Assembly (NCBI RefSeq): GCF_014839805.1
Contig: NC_051135.1
Coordinates: forward strand, 14,449,291 to 14,513,290
Source: Manduca sexta
Lineage: Eukaryota > Arthropoda > Insecta > Lepidoptera > Sphingidae
Reading direction: 5' to 3'
Length of the DNA stretch: 64,000 nt
Part shown: piece by piece, positions 1-13,035 of the stretch
Layout of the letters: each line of letters begins with the position of its first letter
Position numbering within the stretch: the stretch's first letter is position 1
Position numbers and translations under genes: made by a program
The notes under the pieces: model-generated
Databases searched by the model: none
What the model saw: the letters and a program-made list of their open reading frames with translations, nothing else
Told to the model about the DNA's origin: nothing

Positions 1-1250
1 ATATTGCAATAATATTAGTACTCATTTCATTAAAATATATCTGTACATTTACTATCATAGTTTCAAACATAAAGTGTTAGGTGTGGCTTTTAATATTAAA
101 ATAAAATCATTTTCTAGATAATGATTTTAATATATAAAGTATTTCATCAAAATAATACATTCTAAATAACCATATAGATGTTAAAATTAATTAATTTTGA
201 TATTGTAAGTGGAACATATATCGTACATTTATATTCAAAACTACTTCACGAAATTATTATAAATTGTAGACATTTTAGAATAACAAGAAACTGTGTCTCT
301 AAACATGTCTATATTTTACCAGTAATAATAAAATTTTACCCGGAAATTCGAGAAGTGCTTTACAATATAAATATATTATCTATAATAACCTCTATATTCG
401 TAGGTAACTTGTATATCGTTAGAAATGCATTAATTAGTCGAAACACAATGTAATATAAAATGTATTAATCTAATTGTTAAATTTTTATTCTTGTATTTTC
501 GTTTATTCGTGTACGTTATAGCTTTTAGAATAGCTATGTAAAATATTTAAAATTATATGTCGGAATTATGTTTTGAAATGTATTCAGAATGTCAGAAACT
601 GACGTAGGCACGATTCAGTTGATATATTAAGTCCTTTTGAATGGGAATATCAATGTTTGATGTTAACTCATACCAATAAATATCATGAGACAAAATATGA
701 ATGGTTTTTAGATGAAAACATGTGGTCTTTAAATATGGAATTCTCGACCCTATTACCTAAATTATTACCATATACAAACAATGAATTATCATCCTAATAT
801 ATCAGGATTAAATCTCATAATGCCTTGCAATTCTCTAGCTCGAATTTTACCAACCGTTATCTGGTTACATTTCACGATATAATTTCCTCTTGTATTTAGT
901 GATAGTAATGAAATTATAAATTATTAGCAATTATAATTATTATCTTACAACCATGATATGTCTAGTTGTACGTGAATGGACGGAATCAAATCAGTGATCG
1001 AATAAAATTGTTACGACAAAAAACGATTTTTATTTTTTATAAATACTTTACGAAATCCTTATATACGAGATAATTATGATAATGATTATTTATGTTTCCG
1101 CGAATTTTAGACATAAAGCTATTTACGGATTATCGTGGTTATTTATAATATTATTTTCTCTCGACGTTTCGAAGATGTTGCGTATTTTAATTGTGGTAGT
1201 CAACAAATATCATAACTCGGCAATAACCATTATTTTTCTATAACTGCATA
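1..1250. other. AT-rich stretch, no gene recognised
   Basis: Very AT-rich sequence. The only long open frame (178-453, +) has no recognisable domain and no splice-bounded look. I see no repeat family that recurs elsewhere in the window. Confidence 0.5.
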
Positions 1251-1254
1251 AAAG

Positions 1255-1395
1255 AACAAGCTAGTGGCTCGCTTGATGGCCACCACTGTGCATAGACAAC
1301 TTACAACTAACAACACCATTCAAACAGTGAATTAACAAAGCTCTGTATACCACTGCATTGCGCTCGTCATCTTCATTTTGATGTTAAGATTCAAT
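1255..1395 (-). repeat. Diverged copy of interspersed repeat family B
   Basis: Weak match, minus orientation, to the repeat at 10284-10592. Shared order of landmarks: a GCTTG.TGATGG block, a CCACC block, then CACTGCATTGCGCTCGTCATC followed by a TGTTAAG motif. It is heavily decayed, so its edges are approximate. Confidence 0.45.
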
Positions 1396-1613
1396 ACCTA
1401 GTAACTAAGCCTGTATGTTTCAAGCGAAACTGTTTTTCTTTATATGGACATGACAATGTTACCGCACTGCATCGGATGGTATATGCGGTCCCATAAAATG
1501 TCGACTGACGAGACATCATTACCCCTCGGCTAACGACATAATTATGCCGGCCTGTTGGAACCGGATATATACAGACTGATCCTGGAACGAGACATACGTG
1601 GGCCACTATGGCG

Positions 1614-1661
1614 GGTTTTAACACCTTGTGTACGGTGATCGCTACACGAGGTGTTAAAACC
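1614..1661. repeat. Perfect-stem hairpin
   Basis: A 13-base arm GGTTTTAACACCT is matched exactly by its reverse complement AGGTGTTAAAACC. The stem extends inward through TGTGTA/TACACG with one mismatch and leaves a loop of about ten bases. It follows SINE-like debris (about 1480-1610) and may be the terminus of a fold-back element. Confidence 0.7.
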
Positions 1662-2439
1662 TACCACCAGCAAACTTAATAATACCTGCACAAGATAGTT
1701 TGTTGGTACATATGGGTAAAGCTATGTTACCTAACTAAACAGACTATAGCATAGACCTGGTAAATCTAACAAATTCTATTTTAGTTCAACACAAACATAA
1801 AAGTAATCAATTCAATGCACAGAACCTAACCTATCTATGTAGTACTCATTATTACGAATGGAAATCAACCTATTAGTCAGCTCCAATCTAAATGCAAAAT
1901 GAACCGTATATTTAAGGCAATAAAATCGAATGCACCTCTAAATTCAGGGAAAATTTCTGGACTTTCGATATATTCAACTTTGCGTCGTAATTGGAAGAAA
2001 TAGGTGTGTTATTTGTTTGGCAACGTAGGGTGAATGTTTGTTGACGGGGTGCGGTGACGCAGTTACCTATCAGTAATTAGTCAAATTAGAGAGGGTGACG
2101 TCACTGCGTAGGTGCGGGCAAATTGAGAAGTTTCGAGCGCTTTGATATGTTGACTAGTAATGTTAGTTTTGATAGGAATTGCTTTGACGATAGTATAATA
2201 TCGAGTCTAATACCAGAAGTAAGTATAAATAAATTAGATGGGTTAGTTCATGAAATGTCTCTTATGTTAGAGTTTGTCTGAGTGGCGATCACCAATTTGT
2301 CTATATCTGCAGTTAAGTTTAGCGTTGTATTGTTTGTGATTTTGAATGGCATTAAGAGTATTTACTGGTCTCTGGGGCCTTATATTAAATGTGTAAGGAT
2401 GGCGACTGCAGTACATGGAGAGATTTGTAAATTAAAGTT

Positions 2440-2580
2440 TTTCAATCTAATAATTATAGGCACGGCCCCTATCACGTTATGGGATAGAATACAGGTGAAA
2501 AGTGGGTGCACTGATTGCATCTCTGCCTATCCCTTTGGGGATAAAGGTGTGATGTGGATGTATAACTATACAATAACATA
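2440..2580 (+). repeat. 3' half of a Metulj-like SINE (family A)
   Basis: Contains the family landmarks in order: CCCTATCACGTTATGGGATAG, GTGAAAAGTGGGTGCA, CTCTGCCTATCCCTTTGGGG and ATAAAGGTGTGATG, then a TA-rich tail. The same order occurs at 8775-9045 (+) and 5725-5946 (-). The tRNA-like head is absent here. The family name rests on memory of the lepidopteran Metulj SINE consensus and has not been checked by a search. Confidence 0.65.
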
Positions 2581-2599
2581 ATAATCATGAGGCTTATCT

Positions 2600-5580
2600 T
2601 CAGCCAATTTCTGACGTGATCCAGTTCTGTACAAAACCTATATTTTTTTTCTAAATACAAACACTCGTTCGTGTCCGGGTTTATCCCTCCCGTTGCTCGT
2701 CTAACGAACCCTTCACTAGACGTCAAGAGGTTTCGATATCACTCCTCGCTGCCACGGATTTTTGTTTTAATTACTCCGTTCGTTTGTTTATCCACTTTTA
2801 TAGATACCCGTATATGTATAAAAATGTGAAATATTTTCTTCTAATTGTGTTTTTTTTTGAGTGTGTATTTTTTGTCTATACGTTGTAGTTTTGTAAGCAA
2901 GGTCGGTGAAATATGAAAACTCAATTTTTTTGGTTAAAATATTTTTTCATTTTTATTTGTGAGATGTGTTATTGAAATTTTCTGTAGTTCGCATTGTATA
3001 TTTTCCTTTGTAATTCAGGATGACACAATATTTCTCGTATTTTACTTTCATTTTTAAATATATTGAGATGATATTCAGGTTATATTCATATTCAAAAGTA
3101 AAGCAAGGAAAAATTCAGAGATGTTAAATATGTTTCTCAATTCTCATGTATTACAAGTCTTTAAAATGATCATTAAAAATATCTAAATGAATGTGTGAAC
3201 ACGTGTATTCGCCATCTACATTAAACATAATTATAAATTGTTGTCTATGTAATTTAAAAAATAATGTTTATTATTATAGTTGCAAAAAGGATATTTATAA
3301 AATTTCGGAAATTACAATTGAGTGTAGATTGGAATGAGGGTGAATTTAAATACATTTCTCAGAATATTATGTTAATACTAACTTCACGATAATTAATATC
3401 TAACTTTTTGTGTAAAAACTAAAAAATATGTGCATTATGGTAAGTGGGTGTATAAGTGGACAGTGGGTTTACCTCGGTCGAGCTGGCTTAGTCCCGCTGA
3501 TTAAAACGCCTAAAATGCGACTATCATATATTATCATATATAAGTTTCATACATAATATGTTAAAATATGTATATTATATTGTGCGTAGGTTTTAAATTC
3601 CCCAGACAGGTGTAGAAAGGGGTTCTCCCTGTCCACTAGTAGGGGGTGACCCCTAGGGTCCCAAGCGTGAAAATTTAACAAGCACCCGCCCTTAAATATT
3701 ACAGAGCGTTTTCGAGTCTGCGAGGGTTAAAAAGAATTATAAATAACTTGGTACATTCCACAATTCACTCGTTCATATTGTATTGCGAGGAGCTTACAAG
3801 ATGCCTTTGTTTGGTTTGAAATAAATAACTTTGCTTTGCTATAAAAGAATTGTATAAGCGTAGAACTAAGTGGAATTTTTCAATTCAACATTTCTATACG
3901 CCACTGTATAGCGCAAGTCATCCTGAAACATAAAACAATCAACACGCTGGCTGTAATGGTTTTTAACCTTATATACTGTACTGCTTGCACCAGTGGCGAA
4001 TGGCTCATATAAACAGATTTCTCTCGGTTTCCCTTTTATAATTTATATTTAATTATCAATATAGAACTATTTGCAAACCGTATTTATGCATATTAGTACC
4101 TAATTGTTGAGTCGATTTCCCTTTAGAAAAAATTAACTCTTCACCACTGTTGCACACTGTTACTGACTAAGACACACAATATAGTAGTGGATCACCGCTG
4201 GCATAAGCCAAGGAAGCATATAAGCAATTGTCTATCAGAGAATGCTTTTGTTTCGTTTGAAAAAGGATCAGTGACAACACAAATGTTCCTCAGTCTAATA
4301 AATTACAAATTAAAATATCCGTTTAATTATAAATATTACTTTAGCTTTCTACTAAACCGATTCGTGTCTATTTGTAGAGGTCGTCTAGAGGATGCCAGTT
4401 AGGGATTAACATTATCGGATAAAGTTTTTGTGTCAGATAATTGGCAGGTAGGTTTAATGTAGATGTAATGACTATAATAATATAATGACTTCTAAATTTA
4501 TTTCAAATACTAATAAAACATACGAGGCTCCTTATTTAGGGTCTGTTTCAGTGTGCAAGTGAATGTTATTCGCCAGGTAACGTGTTTGACAGCTAATTTA
4601 GATAGTACTTATTTAATAACCATTTATACGAAGGCATAATTTACGGTATGACTTTTGTATTTGTTCGTATTACACATTATTTGGCGAGTAGCAATTACTC
4701 AGAAATTATGAAACAGGCGTTTCTTAGCTAAAAATATATTGTTACTGTAAAATGTATTCCATTTTCCTAGTTATAACAAACTCAGCAATTTATTATAATT
4801 TATATAAAATCTCTTCGTATAAACAGTTCGTTAGCATTTCCTTGGACAGACTTTCGTTTGCGTCCGTAGCAATTTGTAGCGGTGTTGTAGAACTAATTAA
4901 GCTCCGTAGCAATTGTAGCGCTATGAACCTCTACATCAAATTATGTTCTTAATTTGTTTGTTTATTATTCAGAATATTATTTTATGAACAATCTTGCCTA
5001 ATTGTTTATTTATATATATTTATTGCATATAGTAAGGAAATTGAAAACACGCTATAAATACTGGCAGGTTTTTTTCGACGCAATTGCTCATAGCAATATT
5101 AAAAAGTTGGATAAAACTGTTTTACTTTTAAAGTTATTTTGGTTTTAAATGCTAATTTAACAGTCTGCCAATAAAAGAGCTTGAAGTGGCTGAAAATCAG
5201 CGCTGGCTGTGTTTTTATATCTTAGACAGTAATTAAGTTGAGCCAATTCCTTTTCCGCTTTTTTGGAACCTCGCATCAACCAGTTGTTGGATGAATTAAC
5301 ATTTATATTAAAATAAAAAAAATATGTATCCTTATTCTACACAATTTAATGATTTCTATATATTTATTACAAGACTTACATTTATCGATGTGAAATATAT
5401 AATTTATATCCACCTAGATACGTCCGGTGAAAGTCAAAAGCTCTCGGATACTGTTAAAATAAATCATGATTACAAATTTATTTTGTCAATAGTAACGAAT
5501 TGCGTATACATTATTTTAACCTGATCGCAAAACCCGTGACTGGAATTTTCCTTTTTTTATACGTGCGAGGCATAGTGAAC
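2600..5580. other. Gene-less AT-rich stretch
   Basis: No gene or complete element is recognised. 3600-3680 holds a short C/G-rich patch with two near-complementary runs (AGGGGTTCTCCC and AGGGGGTGACCCCT) that could be a decayed element end. 3890-3960 weakly resembles family B. The open frames at 4187-4402, 4752-4952 and 5324-5524 have chance-like composition. Confidence 0.4.
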
Positions 5581-5724
5581 CCGCTGCTCTGATGGTAATT
5601 GAAGTGGGGTCCAATGGAATATCGACTGGCGAGAGATAATTACCCTTGTGCAATCAAATCCTTTCTCTTTCTTAGTTTCTTTTATAATATTTAACAGTTC
5701 ACCTTTACACATTGCTTACTCTTT

Positions 5725-5946
5725 CATCCTCGAAAGGGTAGGCAGAGTCGAAACTAGTACACACACTTACCGACGTGTGTTCCATTCCTATGATGTAATA
5801 GGAGGGAGCCTATCACTATACCGGGAACAAATTACAGACTCGGGGCTGACACTGAGTACAAAAATCCAGTATAATATTTCCCGACCCGGGATCGAACCCG
5901 GGACCTCACTACTGTCTTATCGTAATACAACTACGTCATCGAGGTG
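5725..5946 (-). repeat. Full-length Metulj-like SINE (family A)
   Basis: Read on the minus strand it has a tRNA-like head with a polymerase III B-box (GGTTCGATCCCGGGTC), then TTGTTCCCGGTATAGTGATAGG, and ends in CTCTGCCTACCCTTTCGAGGA. The head begins next to ACCTCGATGACGTAGTTGTA. This is the most complete family A copy in the window. It is a retroposed SINE, not a tRNA gene: no acceptor stem closes around the B-box. Confidence 0.75.
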
Positions 5947-6264
5947 GTAAAACGTCTTAATACTTAAAATGTAATTCAAGAATTACCATAATGACCTCGA
6001 AACTTAAAGCTTTCTAATGTAGCGTGTTAAGTACGCGTTAAATATTTAAACTTACTAATGTGAAGACATTTTAATAGCTAAAGGTATGCCAATCAGCAAT
6101 TATACTTAGGAACAATAATAAAGAATGAGAACGATAATGTAGTTTTTATTTATCGCTTTTTTATTCAATGTTACAAATATAAATAAATGGTTTATTAAAT
6201 AATATAAAGATTATCTTATGATAAATATTCAATGATTAATATTTCAGAAATCGGTAAATTAGAA

Positions 6265-6340
6265 GTTACTCGCCGGGAATCAAACCGAGAACCATTAACA
6301 ACTCCGCATTTACTATACTAATTATAATTTACTCGACCTT
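6265..6340 (-). repeat. Possible tRNA-like SINE head fragment
   Basis: CGCCGGGAATCAAACCGAGAACC resembles the reverse complement of a polymerase III B-box, as in the SINE heads at 5878 and 32797. The body is not recognised. Confidence 0.35.
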
Positions 6341-7815
6341 CAGGATCCTATGACCTTGCAGTCTCAACCTTCAACCCTTACCGCAGGGTGGGGGTGGCAG
6401 TTAGCACAACTCGTGACGTCATTACCGCTGCGGAGTCTAGCAAACCGAGTACAAGCCGTAAATTGTTTAGATATTCAAAATACAAAGCTCTTTTGTTTTA
6501 TAAGGTTGTTTGTGTTTTGCCTTTGTTACAAACTTGTTCACGTGTTGTACAAGTAAATTATCTGTAAGAATTCGTGGATGAGGCAGACTTTTATGAAAAA
6601 AAAAAAATGGAAATGATAACTGGAAAGAATTTTTGTTGTTTATTTGAATTATATAACAGTGAAATATTTATATTTTATAAATTAAAGCCTAGCTTACCTG
6701 GTAATTTTGTATAGTAGCGAATAATTTATTATGTCTTAATAGAAAATATAATAATAAATTGGATAATTAACAGGAGAAAATAATAATATAAGTGATCTCG
6801 ATAAAGTCCGTAAAATAGTTTTATTTCAACTATGTATAAACCAAATCTTTTGTAGAAGTATTTTAATTACTAAAATTCCCTATACTGGACTCAAATATAA
6901 CTTAGTTCAAACTGGGTTTGAGGAAAATAAATTTGTTTTGAAAAAAAAGGGAAAGATTTTATTAGGCCTCTCACGAAAGTAAGTAATAAGGAGATTATAA
7001 CAATAGATTTTTGTGGTGCCAGTAGTAGCGAAGCAGTGGCAGTAGCGTAGCAGTGGCAGTTTTTTGGAGGCAGCTAAAAGATCCGATAAAACATGTGATA
7101 GTAAAATCCAACGCTCGTGAATATCTTAAATACGAATCATTGAGTACTTTGCAGATCTATTAAGGATGGATATTATATTGGTTTTCATACAAACACGGTT
7201 CTTTATAATCACGTGAAACGCAACAGCAGTACACGGGCTTTTCGTAAAATGGTTATCTTATTTTGGAATATAATATTTAATGCAGGTTGACGAGCACAAC
7301 GCAATACCGCAGTGCTTAATTAATCATTCAATTTGAGCAATTGTGGAACATAATATCTGAGCACGAAGAGCATAGTACAATGTTGCAGTGCTCGGTAATC
7401 CAAAGTTCTGGTGTTACCTTGTCATCATGCGGCTTACTCGTCAAAAAGAGACCTAACTATGAAAATAGACCCCAACCCGCTGCTACCTCTCGGCACTCAC
7501 CTGGCGGCGCTGGATCGATCGTACCTGCGTTGCCATGGCGACGCGCGCACACACCTCACCCCTCCAGCCACCACACCTACATTATGATCTCATTTATAAT
7601 TTACACGAACGGGATCATAAACATGTATGCTTTTATTAGAAATGCGTTTGTGTCTGGATGCATCAATAGTAGGTGTGTTTTTGAAAAGTTAAGCAGATGT
7701 GGAACGTATTCAACAGAATTTTCATATCATGTAGTATATAGAAAAATAATGTAGATGTTCGGTAGCGGATTAGAATAGCTATCGAGTTACGGAATTTTAT
7801 ATTTGATATAATGTA

Positions 7816-8092
7816 TAATAATATCAGCCCTGTATTATATACTGTCCTACTGCTGGGCACGAGCCTCCTCTACTACTCAGAGGGATTAGGCCTTAGTTCA
7901 CAACGCTGGCCTAGTGCGGATTAATAGATTTTACAAACCCTCAAAATTCCTATAAAGAAATTCTCTAATATACCTTTTTCTTACGACTTTTCCTTCATTG
8001 TTAAAGCAAGCGATAGATCAGAGCCCTTGGGATTTTAACTTGAGGACATTTTTCTACAGTCCGTTACACACTCAACTAGGCTATCGCCAATA
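7816..8092 (-). repeat. tRNA-headed SINE, family C, minus copy
   Basis: Minus-strand copy of the element that is complete at 55561-55881. It begins at AATATCAGCCCTGTATTATA, passes the CTACTACTCAGAGGGATTAGG block and ends at the head, CAACTAGGCTATCGCC. It is more diverged than the other two copies, and its B-box region is decayed (CCCTTGGGATTTTAACTTGA). Confidence 0.75.
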
Positions 8093-8774
8093 TCTATATT
8101 TACTACCATAGAATTAAACTATCGTCTAAAGGCAGAATCAATTGGTGTAAGTACTTACATCCTATAAGGCCAACATACTGTCGCCTGATCAAGAAGTTGG
8201 TGTCTCTCGTTGGCCTACATAATATATGGAGCTGTAGTAAAGACGCATTTATACAATCGTTACTCTAATAGAAAACCTATCTACCCTAGCGACAAACATA
8301 CCACTATAACTTTTTTGTTTGCTAGTGGCGTTACCAATTGTAAAAACTCGTCTTGGCTGCAGCCCATGGAATGTCCATCAAGCCCAATGTATTCACTTAA
8401 CAAGGAAAAACTTCTGTCACCACAGTTTTTACATTTACACAAAACCAAACAAAATGCGGAGTTGATTGCCGCGAGGGCAGTCCCACAATGTTCTGCATCA
8501 GCCAGGACTAATATAATTACGGCGTGGCCGGCGAGGGGTGCGCTGCATTTATTGCGTTACAACCCCGCAGCGCTTTCACCAGTCTCCAGCGCTTTATTAA
8601 GTTACTTTTTATGAAAGGTTTTTGCTGGTAAATATTAAATGCAGTGGTCATCGTGATTATGTTTTAGTATTAAATGTAGTCTTAAAATATTAATGGAAAA
8701 TTTAATAAGGTTTTTTTGTAGAGCTAAAGGATTGGTTGGTTTATAAACTGATAACATTTTTGATGTTGACTACT

Positions 8775-9045
8775 GTGGTGGTGTGGTTGTATTGTGTGCG
8801 TGCTATGACTTCCACTCTGAGGTCTCTGGTTCGGATCTCGGGTCGAGAAAAGTGATATTTAGTATTTATTATAAATATTAGGGCGGAGTATAGAATTTGT
8901 TCCCGATATGGCGATAGGCTTACTTGCTATCAAATCATTAGACAGAACACTCGGCGAAAAGTGGATGCCCTGGTTGCAGATCTGCCTACCCCTTCGGGTA
9001 TAATGGCAAGATATATGTGTGCGAGTGCAAGATTTAATAAATAAT
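8775..9045 (+). repeat. Metulj-like SINE (family A)
   Basis: Plus-strand copy. tRNA-like head with B-box remnant GGTTCGGATCTCGGGTC, then TTGTTCCCGATATGGCGATAGG, CGGCGAAAAGTGGATGC and CTGCCTACCCCTTCGGGTATA, ending in a TG-rich tail. It matches 5725-5946 read in the opposite orientation. Confidence 0.75.
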
Positions 9046-9059
9046 CTTCATCTTAAAAG

Positions 9060-10280
9060 AAACAGTGATTCTTCTTTTACTTCAGTATGTTGACTTCTGG
9101 CTCTAACGATACAATTCTGAAAATCCTTTTACGAATAGAAAGCATCATTATTATTCCTTGAGTAATCTAATTCCAAAGACAAACAACGTGGGCAAACCGC
9201 GAAGTAATTGGCACTATTAAGAGATAATATTACTTTATGTATGAATAATCTTTGTATCTAATTCGAAACTAAAAGGAATTGAGTGTTGAAAGCTACTTCT
9301 TATCCTGGGGACAGACGGGATCGCGTTCAAAAGTTAGTCCTAAATAAATAAGCTACTAAACGCTTGTTTCTAAACTCAATTATGAGAGACAAGTTAGGGC
9401 TACATTGCTTTAATAAATAATTACAGAGGTTTTGGGGTCTTTGAATTTTGCTTTAATGCATTCTTCATGGTAGAGATGAATTTGTTTAAAGCACGAATGG
9501 GCTGGCACCGACGAATATTATTATATTGTGGAAACCGGCATAATGTAACATAATTGTTGTTGTATTTCGTCTCTTAAATCGTTAAGGTTATACTTTGTTT
9601 TCTTAATCCCTGGTACTGCTATGATAGTTTAAACCGGGGTAAATATAAAAAATAAATGGAATAAACATCACCCTACAAAGGTGGTGTTGTGTTTCTCTAC
9701 CCACCCCCGGGCGAGGGTGCGTGATGTTTGTGTTACGAGCCCCGTGTGAAATTGCACCTGCCTTGTACGAATATTAATTATAATAAAGCTGGGGGGGACT
9801 TCTGCCTCTACTGTATGCTAATTGGGAATAACGATGAATAACATCGACCAGTTCTTAACTATATTTACTATTTTAATAATTTACACAATAGATATGTAGA
9901 GATATTTATATCAAAGACAAGTTTGTTGGAAAGTTACTAAAACATTCGAAACTTTCTTCTTAGCATTTATTTCGCAGACATATTAAGTCCTTGTTAGTTG
10001 TTGACTAGACAGGGGACTGAGCCGAAACTGTATTAAAATTTATAGCAGTTAGAGTCTGTCTTAGTCCATTGTTACAACGCTTTTTAAGGCAGGTGTCAAT
10101 CTATCTTAACTTTTAGTTTACCCATTTTATGTTTTTACATAGTTAGATTTCAAAATAAAGTAACAAAACATGACAATACTTTATGAATCTCTATTAGTTA
10201 TTACAATATGTTACACATTGACACTGCATGACCACAAATCATTCTAAAATAGGATTTTGTAACATCTTTATTTTTTTTAT
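9060..10280. other. Gene-less stretch
   Basis: No gene is recognised. A GC-richer patch at 9680-9800 (CCACCCCCGGGCGAGGGTGC) stands out from the AT-rich background. I see no matching copy elsewhere in the window and no coding signal. Confidence 0.35.
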
Positions 10281-10283
10281 TTT

Positions 10284-10592
10284 TTATTGCTTCGAATGAC
10301 GAGACATGCTTGCCGTTTATCTGATGGTAAGCAATACAACCACCCATAAACAGTAGAAACACCATGCAACACCTTGAAATACAAAGTATTGTTTGGTATT
10401 CCAATGCGCTCGCCATCCTGAGACGTGAGTTGTTAAGTCTCATTATGTCCAGTAGTTACACTGGCTACAATGTCTTTCAAACCGGAATACAACAGTGACT
10501 ACACACTGCTATTTGGCGGCAGAAATATACATTGCGGTGGAACCTACCCGGGCGGACTCTCACATTTGAGAGACCTACCACCAGTGTTTATT
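10284..10592 (-). repeat. Interspersed repeat family B, near-complete copy
   Basis: High-similarity relative of 39148-39460 (+) and 53724-54025 (+). Landmarks on the plus strand: CTGATGGTAAGC, ACCACCCATAAACAGTAGAAA, CGCTCGCCATCCTGAGAC, GTAGTTACACTGGCTACAAT, CGACTACACACTGCT-like text and GGCGGACTCTCACATTTGAG. The small open frames at 10201-10443 and 10470-10679 are chance frames inside it. Class is uncertain: SINE, or truncated LINE 3' end. Confidence 0.8.
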
Positions 10593-10599
10593 GATTCAT

Positions 10600-12678
10600 T
10601 TGCGTTTTTAATTTCCTTAGCCCATAATTCATGGCCAATTACGCCCCAGGTCCGATATTACCCGTCTCCAGTGATTTAATTCAGTTAATTCTTGTCCCAG
10701 CTAATAAATATAAGGTGTGTATCGTGCATCGATCACCGTCCGCCCCGGTAGAGTGGTAATTTCGCCCGACATTCTCCTATTCATCTTTTGCCCTCAGAGG
10801 GCTCAGGCCGGGTAATAAACGTTAATTTGTCCGGTGTCGTTAGAGCGATGTATCAGGGTGGTTTTTGTTTCGTGTGGGTGTCCGAGCGTCCATCTATCGT
10901 CTTCTCAGAGACAGGCTCATTTTTATATTGCTTCTTTTTCACTTTAGAACTTTTGTAACTATAATATTATATAAGGATTATAGAAGTATAGGCAGTGAAA
11001 GTGCGTTTGGAGTTATTAATATTTACATTTTATATTTTGGATCAGCAGCAACTTTTGGATTCAGATTATTATTTTTTAGAATACATTGTTGTAAACTACG
11101 ACTATTTAAGCTCATAAAAGTAAAACACAAACTATCTACACAACTCTGCTTAAAAATAACGATACAATTAGTACTAGACGGAATAATGAGCGCCGCACAC
11201 AGAAAACCTCCTACGCTTGTTCCATCCAGCCGCGATCGTACATTCAATTAACGCTGGCCAGCATAACTCTAGTAACTAATGGCGAAGAATGAACATTTAA
11301 AAAAAGGAATCCCGCGCTTCAACTGTTTTTTTTTTGTATATATTATGAATAACTAAACTGTTAAAGCAGGTTGGAATCGCATTTTAAGGACTCAATAAAA
11401 CAGCTTATACTTGAAGTGAGACTTTAAACTTCGGTTTCCATTTGGGCTGCATAATCCCAGGTGCAGTCTTTGGGTAAAAGTGCCAAATATGTTGGAAACT
11501 GAGTAAGAAGTAGTTGGAATAAATCGGTGCGGAGCGCGGGCAGATGCCTTCGAGCCGGATATTGCCTGTAACTCACTATTGAGAGTATCGTTTGCTGTGG
11601 CAGGGGACGGATTCGGTGATAGCAGGGAATAAAAGCTGCATAATGTAGTTTTGGGACAATAGTCTTGAAATGAAATGGTTTGAAGTATTTGATTGTGTGA
11701 GTTTGGAAAAAATTTATGACATATGGATTTAGAATGATAATTATTAATGTTGTTGTCATTATAATACCGCATTCAATCTTGAAATGAAATGATTTTAGGT
11801 TTCTGATCGTGCGAGTTTGGAATAATGTTATGACATATGGGTTTAGAATAATTTTTAATGTTGTTATCATTATAATATCGCATTAAATCTTCACTGTAGA
11901 TATATTTATCAATTACGATACCATAACTTGCATTAAAAATGTAGTGTGTGTACTTAGTATAAGTCAAGTAATTATAGTATTAAGTTAGTGTAAAGATATC
12001 AGTCTAATAAAGAATCTAAAACCATCAACATGTCTCAACATATATTCATCCTCCATTACAAAAATATATAGATATTACATATACATAAGCTATAAATCTG
12101 AAGTAAATAAGCATATTATCGTCATACCTACGCAAATATAGAATCTATACTAAAAGCAGTCTAAATTAAGGGTCACATTCCCCTGTCAGAACTACAGTCC
12201 GTACCAGTGCTACCCTTTCCTTTCTTAACCGTACGGGTACGGGTATACAAACACAGCTGTTCGTTTGTTTAGGCGAATTGCGAATTATTGGTTTCTCGGT
12301 TCGTGTGCTTACCTTTTAATACTCTGTGTATCTTTATTTTGCTTTGAAATAAAACCTTTACACGTAAAGATTACAATCTCCGCAGTACTCGACATAAAAA
12401 CAACAAAAGGATTTTCTTATTTTATCATTTTTCGCCTTATATTTTGTGAAATTAGTTATGCTTTACTCTTTTACTCGTTGATTGATTTAATGGGATGTGC
12501 GGTATCGAACTGATCCGATACGACTCGGTGGATCGCTAGAGATCTATCTGATATGCTGTATGGCAATAGCTTGGTATAGATAGCTTAACATTTTAAAGAT
12601 CTCCATACCTATACCTCCTTGAATAGCTGTCAGACTTTACGAATATAGCAGGGTATTGATGTATCCATGTTGTTCCAG
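10600..12678. other. Gene-less stretch before the CrAT exons
   Basis: No exon is recognised. 11660-11890 holds a two-copy tandem repeat (separate entry). The missing 5' exon(s) of the CrAT gene could lie here, but a short presequence exon cannot be picked out by eye. Confidence 0.35.
11662..11890. repeat. Two-unit tandem repeat, ~110 bp each
   Basis: Unit 1 (about 11664-11773) and unit 2 (about 11774-11887) share CTTGAAATGAAATG, GAGTTTGGAA, TTATGACATAT, TTTAGAAT, TTAATGTTGTT and CATTATAATA in the same order. The minus-strand open frame 11424-11870 shows the duplication at protein level (NPYVI.FQT repeated), but it has no recognised domain and I do not call it a gene. Confidence 0.7.
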
Positions 12679-12758
12679 CATGGGGCGAGTCTCTGCTCTC
12701 GCTGCCGAAGCGCTGGCTCAGCACGCAGGTCTACGGCACCGACGACGAGGACTTCCAG
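12679..12758 (+). CDS. CrAT: Carnitine O-acetyltransferase, presequence-region exon (partial gene)
   Basis: Internal exon, 80 nt, bounded by acceptor TTGTTCCAG and donor CAG/GTTAGT. In the frame that joins the next exon it encodes WGESLLSLPKRWLSTQVYG, then an acidic GTDDEDFQ stretch. The basic/hydroxylated RWLST segment looks like a mitochondrial presequence, which fits CrAT as a matrix enzyme swapping acetyl groups between CoA and carnitine. The exon starts in phase, needing one base from an upstream exon that I could not find. An ATG two bases into the exon is out of frame with the family sequence, so it is not the start. Confidence 0.75.
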
Positions 12759-13035
12759 GTTAGTCTTTAATTGTTTAAATTACTCAATGAGAAGATGGAT
12801 TGCTTGTCTCACTTGATAGTTATTTCCATACGATAAACAGAAAGGTTATGCCAAACTATGAATTAGAAGGAGGTACCTAACGCCACTGCGTTCTTTCCTG
12901 GGAGATTAAATATTAGTGACATCCAAAAATCCGGGATAGATTTTTAATCCTGTATAAAATCACACTAAATTACTAGAAAAAATATAATAAAATTAAAAAA
13001 AAAAAAAATTCTAATGTGATATTTTCTGTTTACAG

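Noticed and set aside
2097..2104. CRE-like TGACGTCA
   Set aside because: A single 8-mer far from any recognised gene; the same word recurs inside mobile elements at 29556, 30298 and 43518.
5878..5946. Possible tRNA gene (B-box GGTTCGATCCC)
   Set aside because: No acceptor stem closes; followed by a SINE body shared with other copies.
11392..11870. Overlapping minus-strand frames of 126 and 148 codons
   Set aside because: Their apparent internal similarity comes from a DNA tandem duplication; composition is otherwise chance-like.
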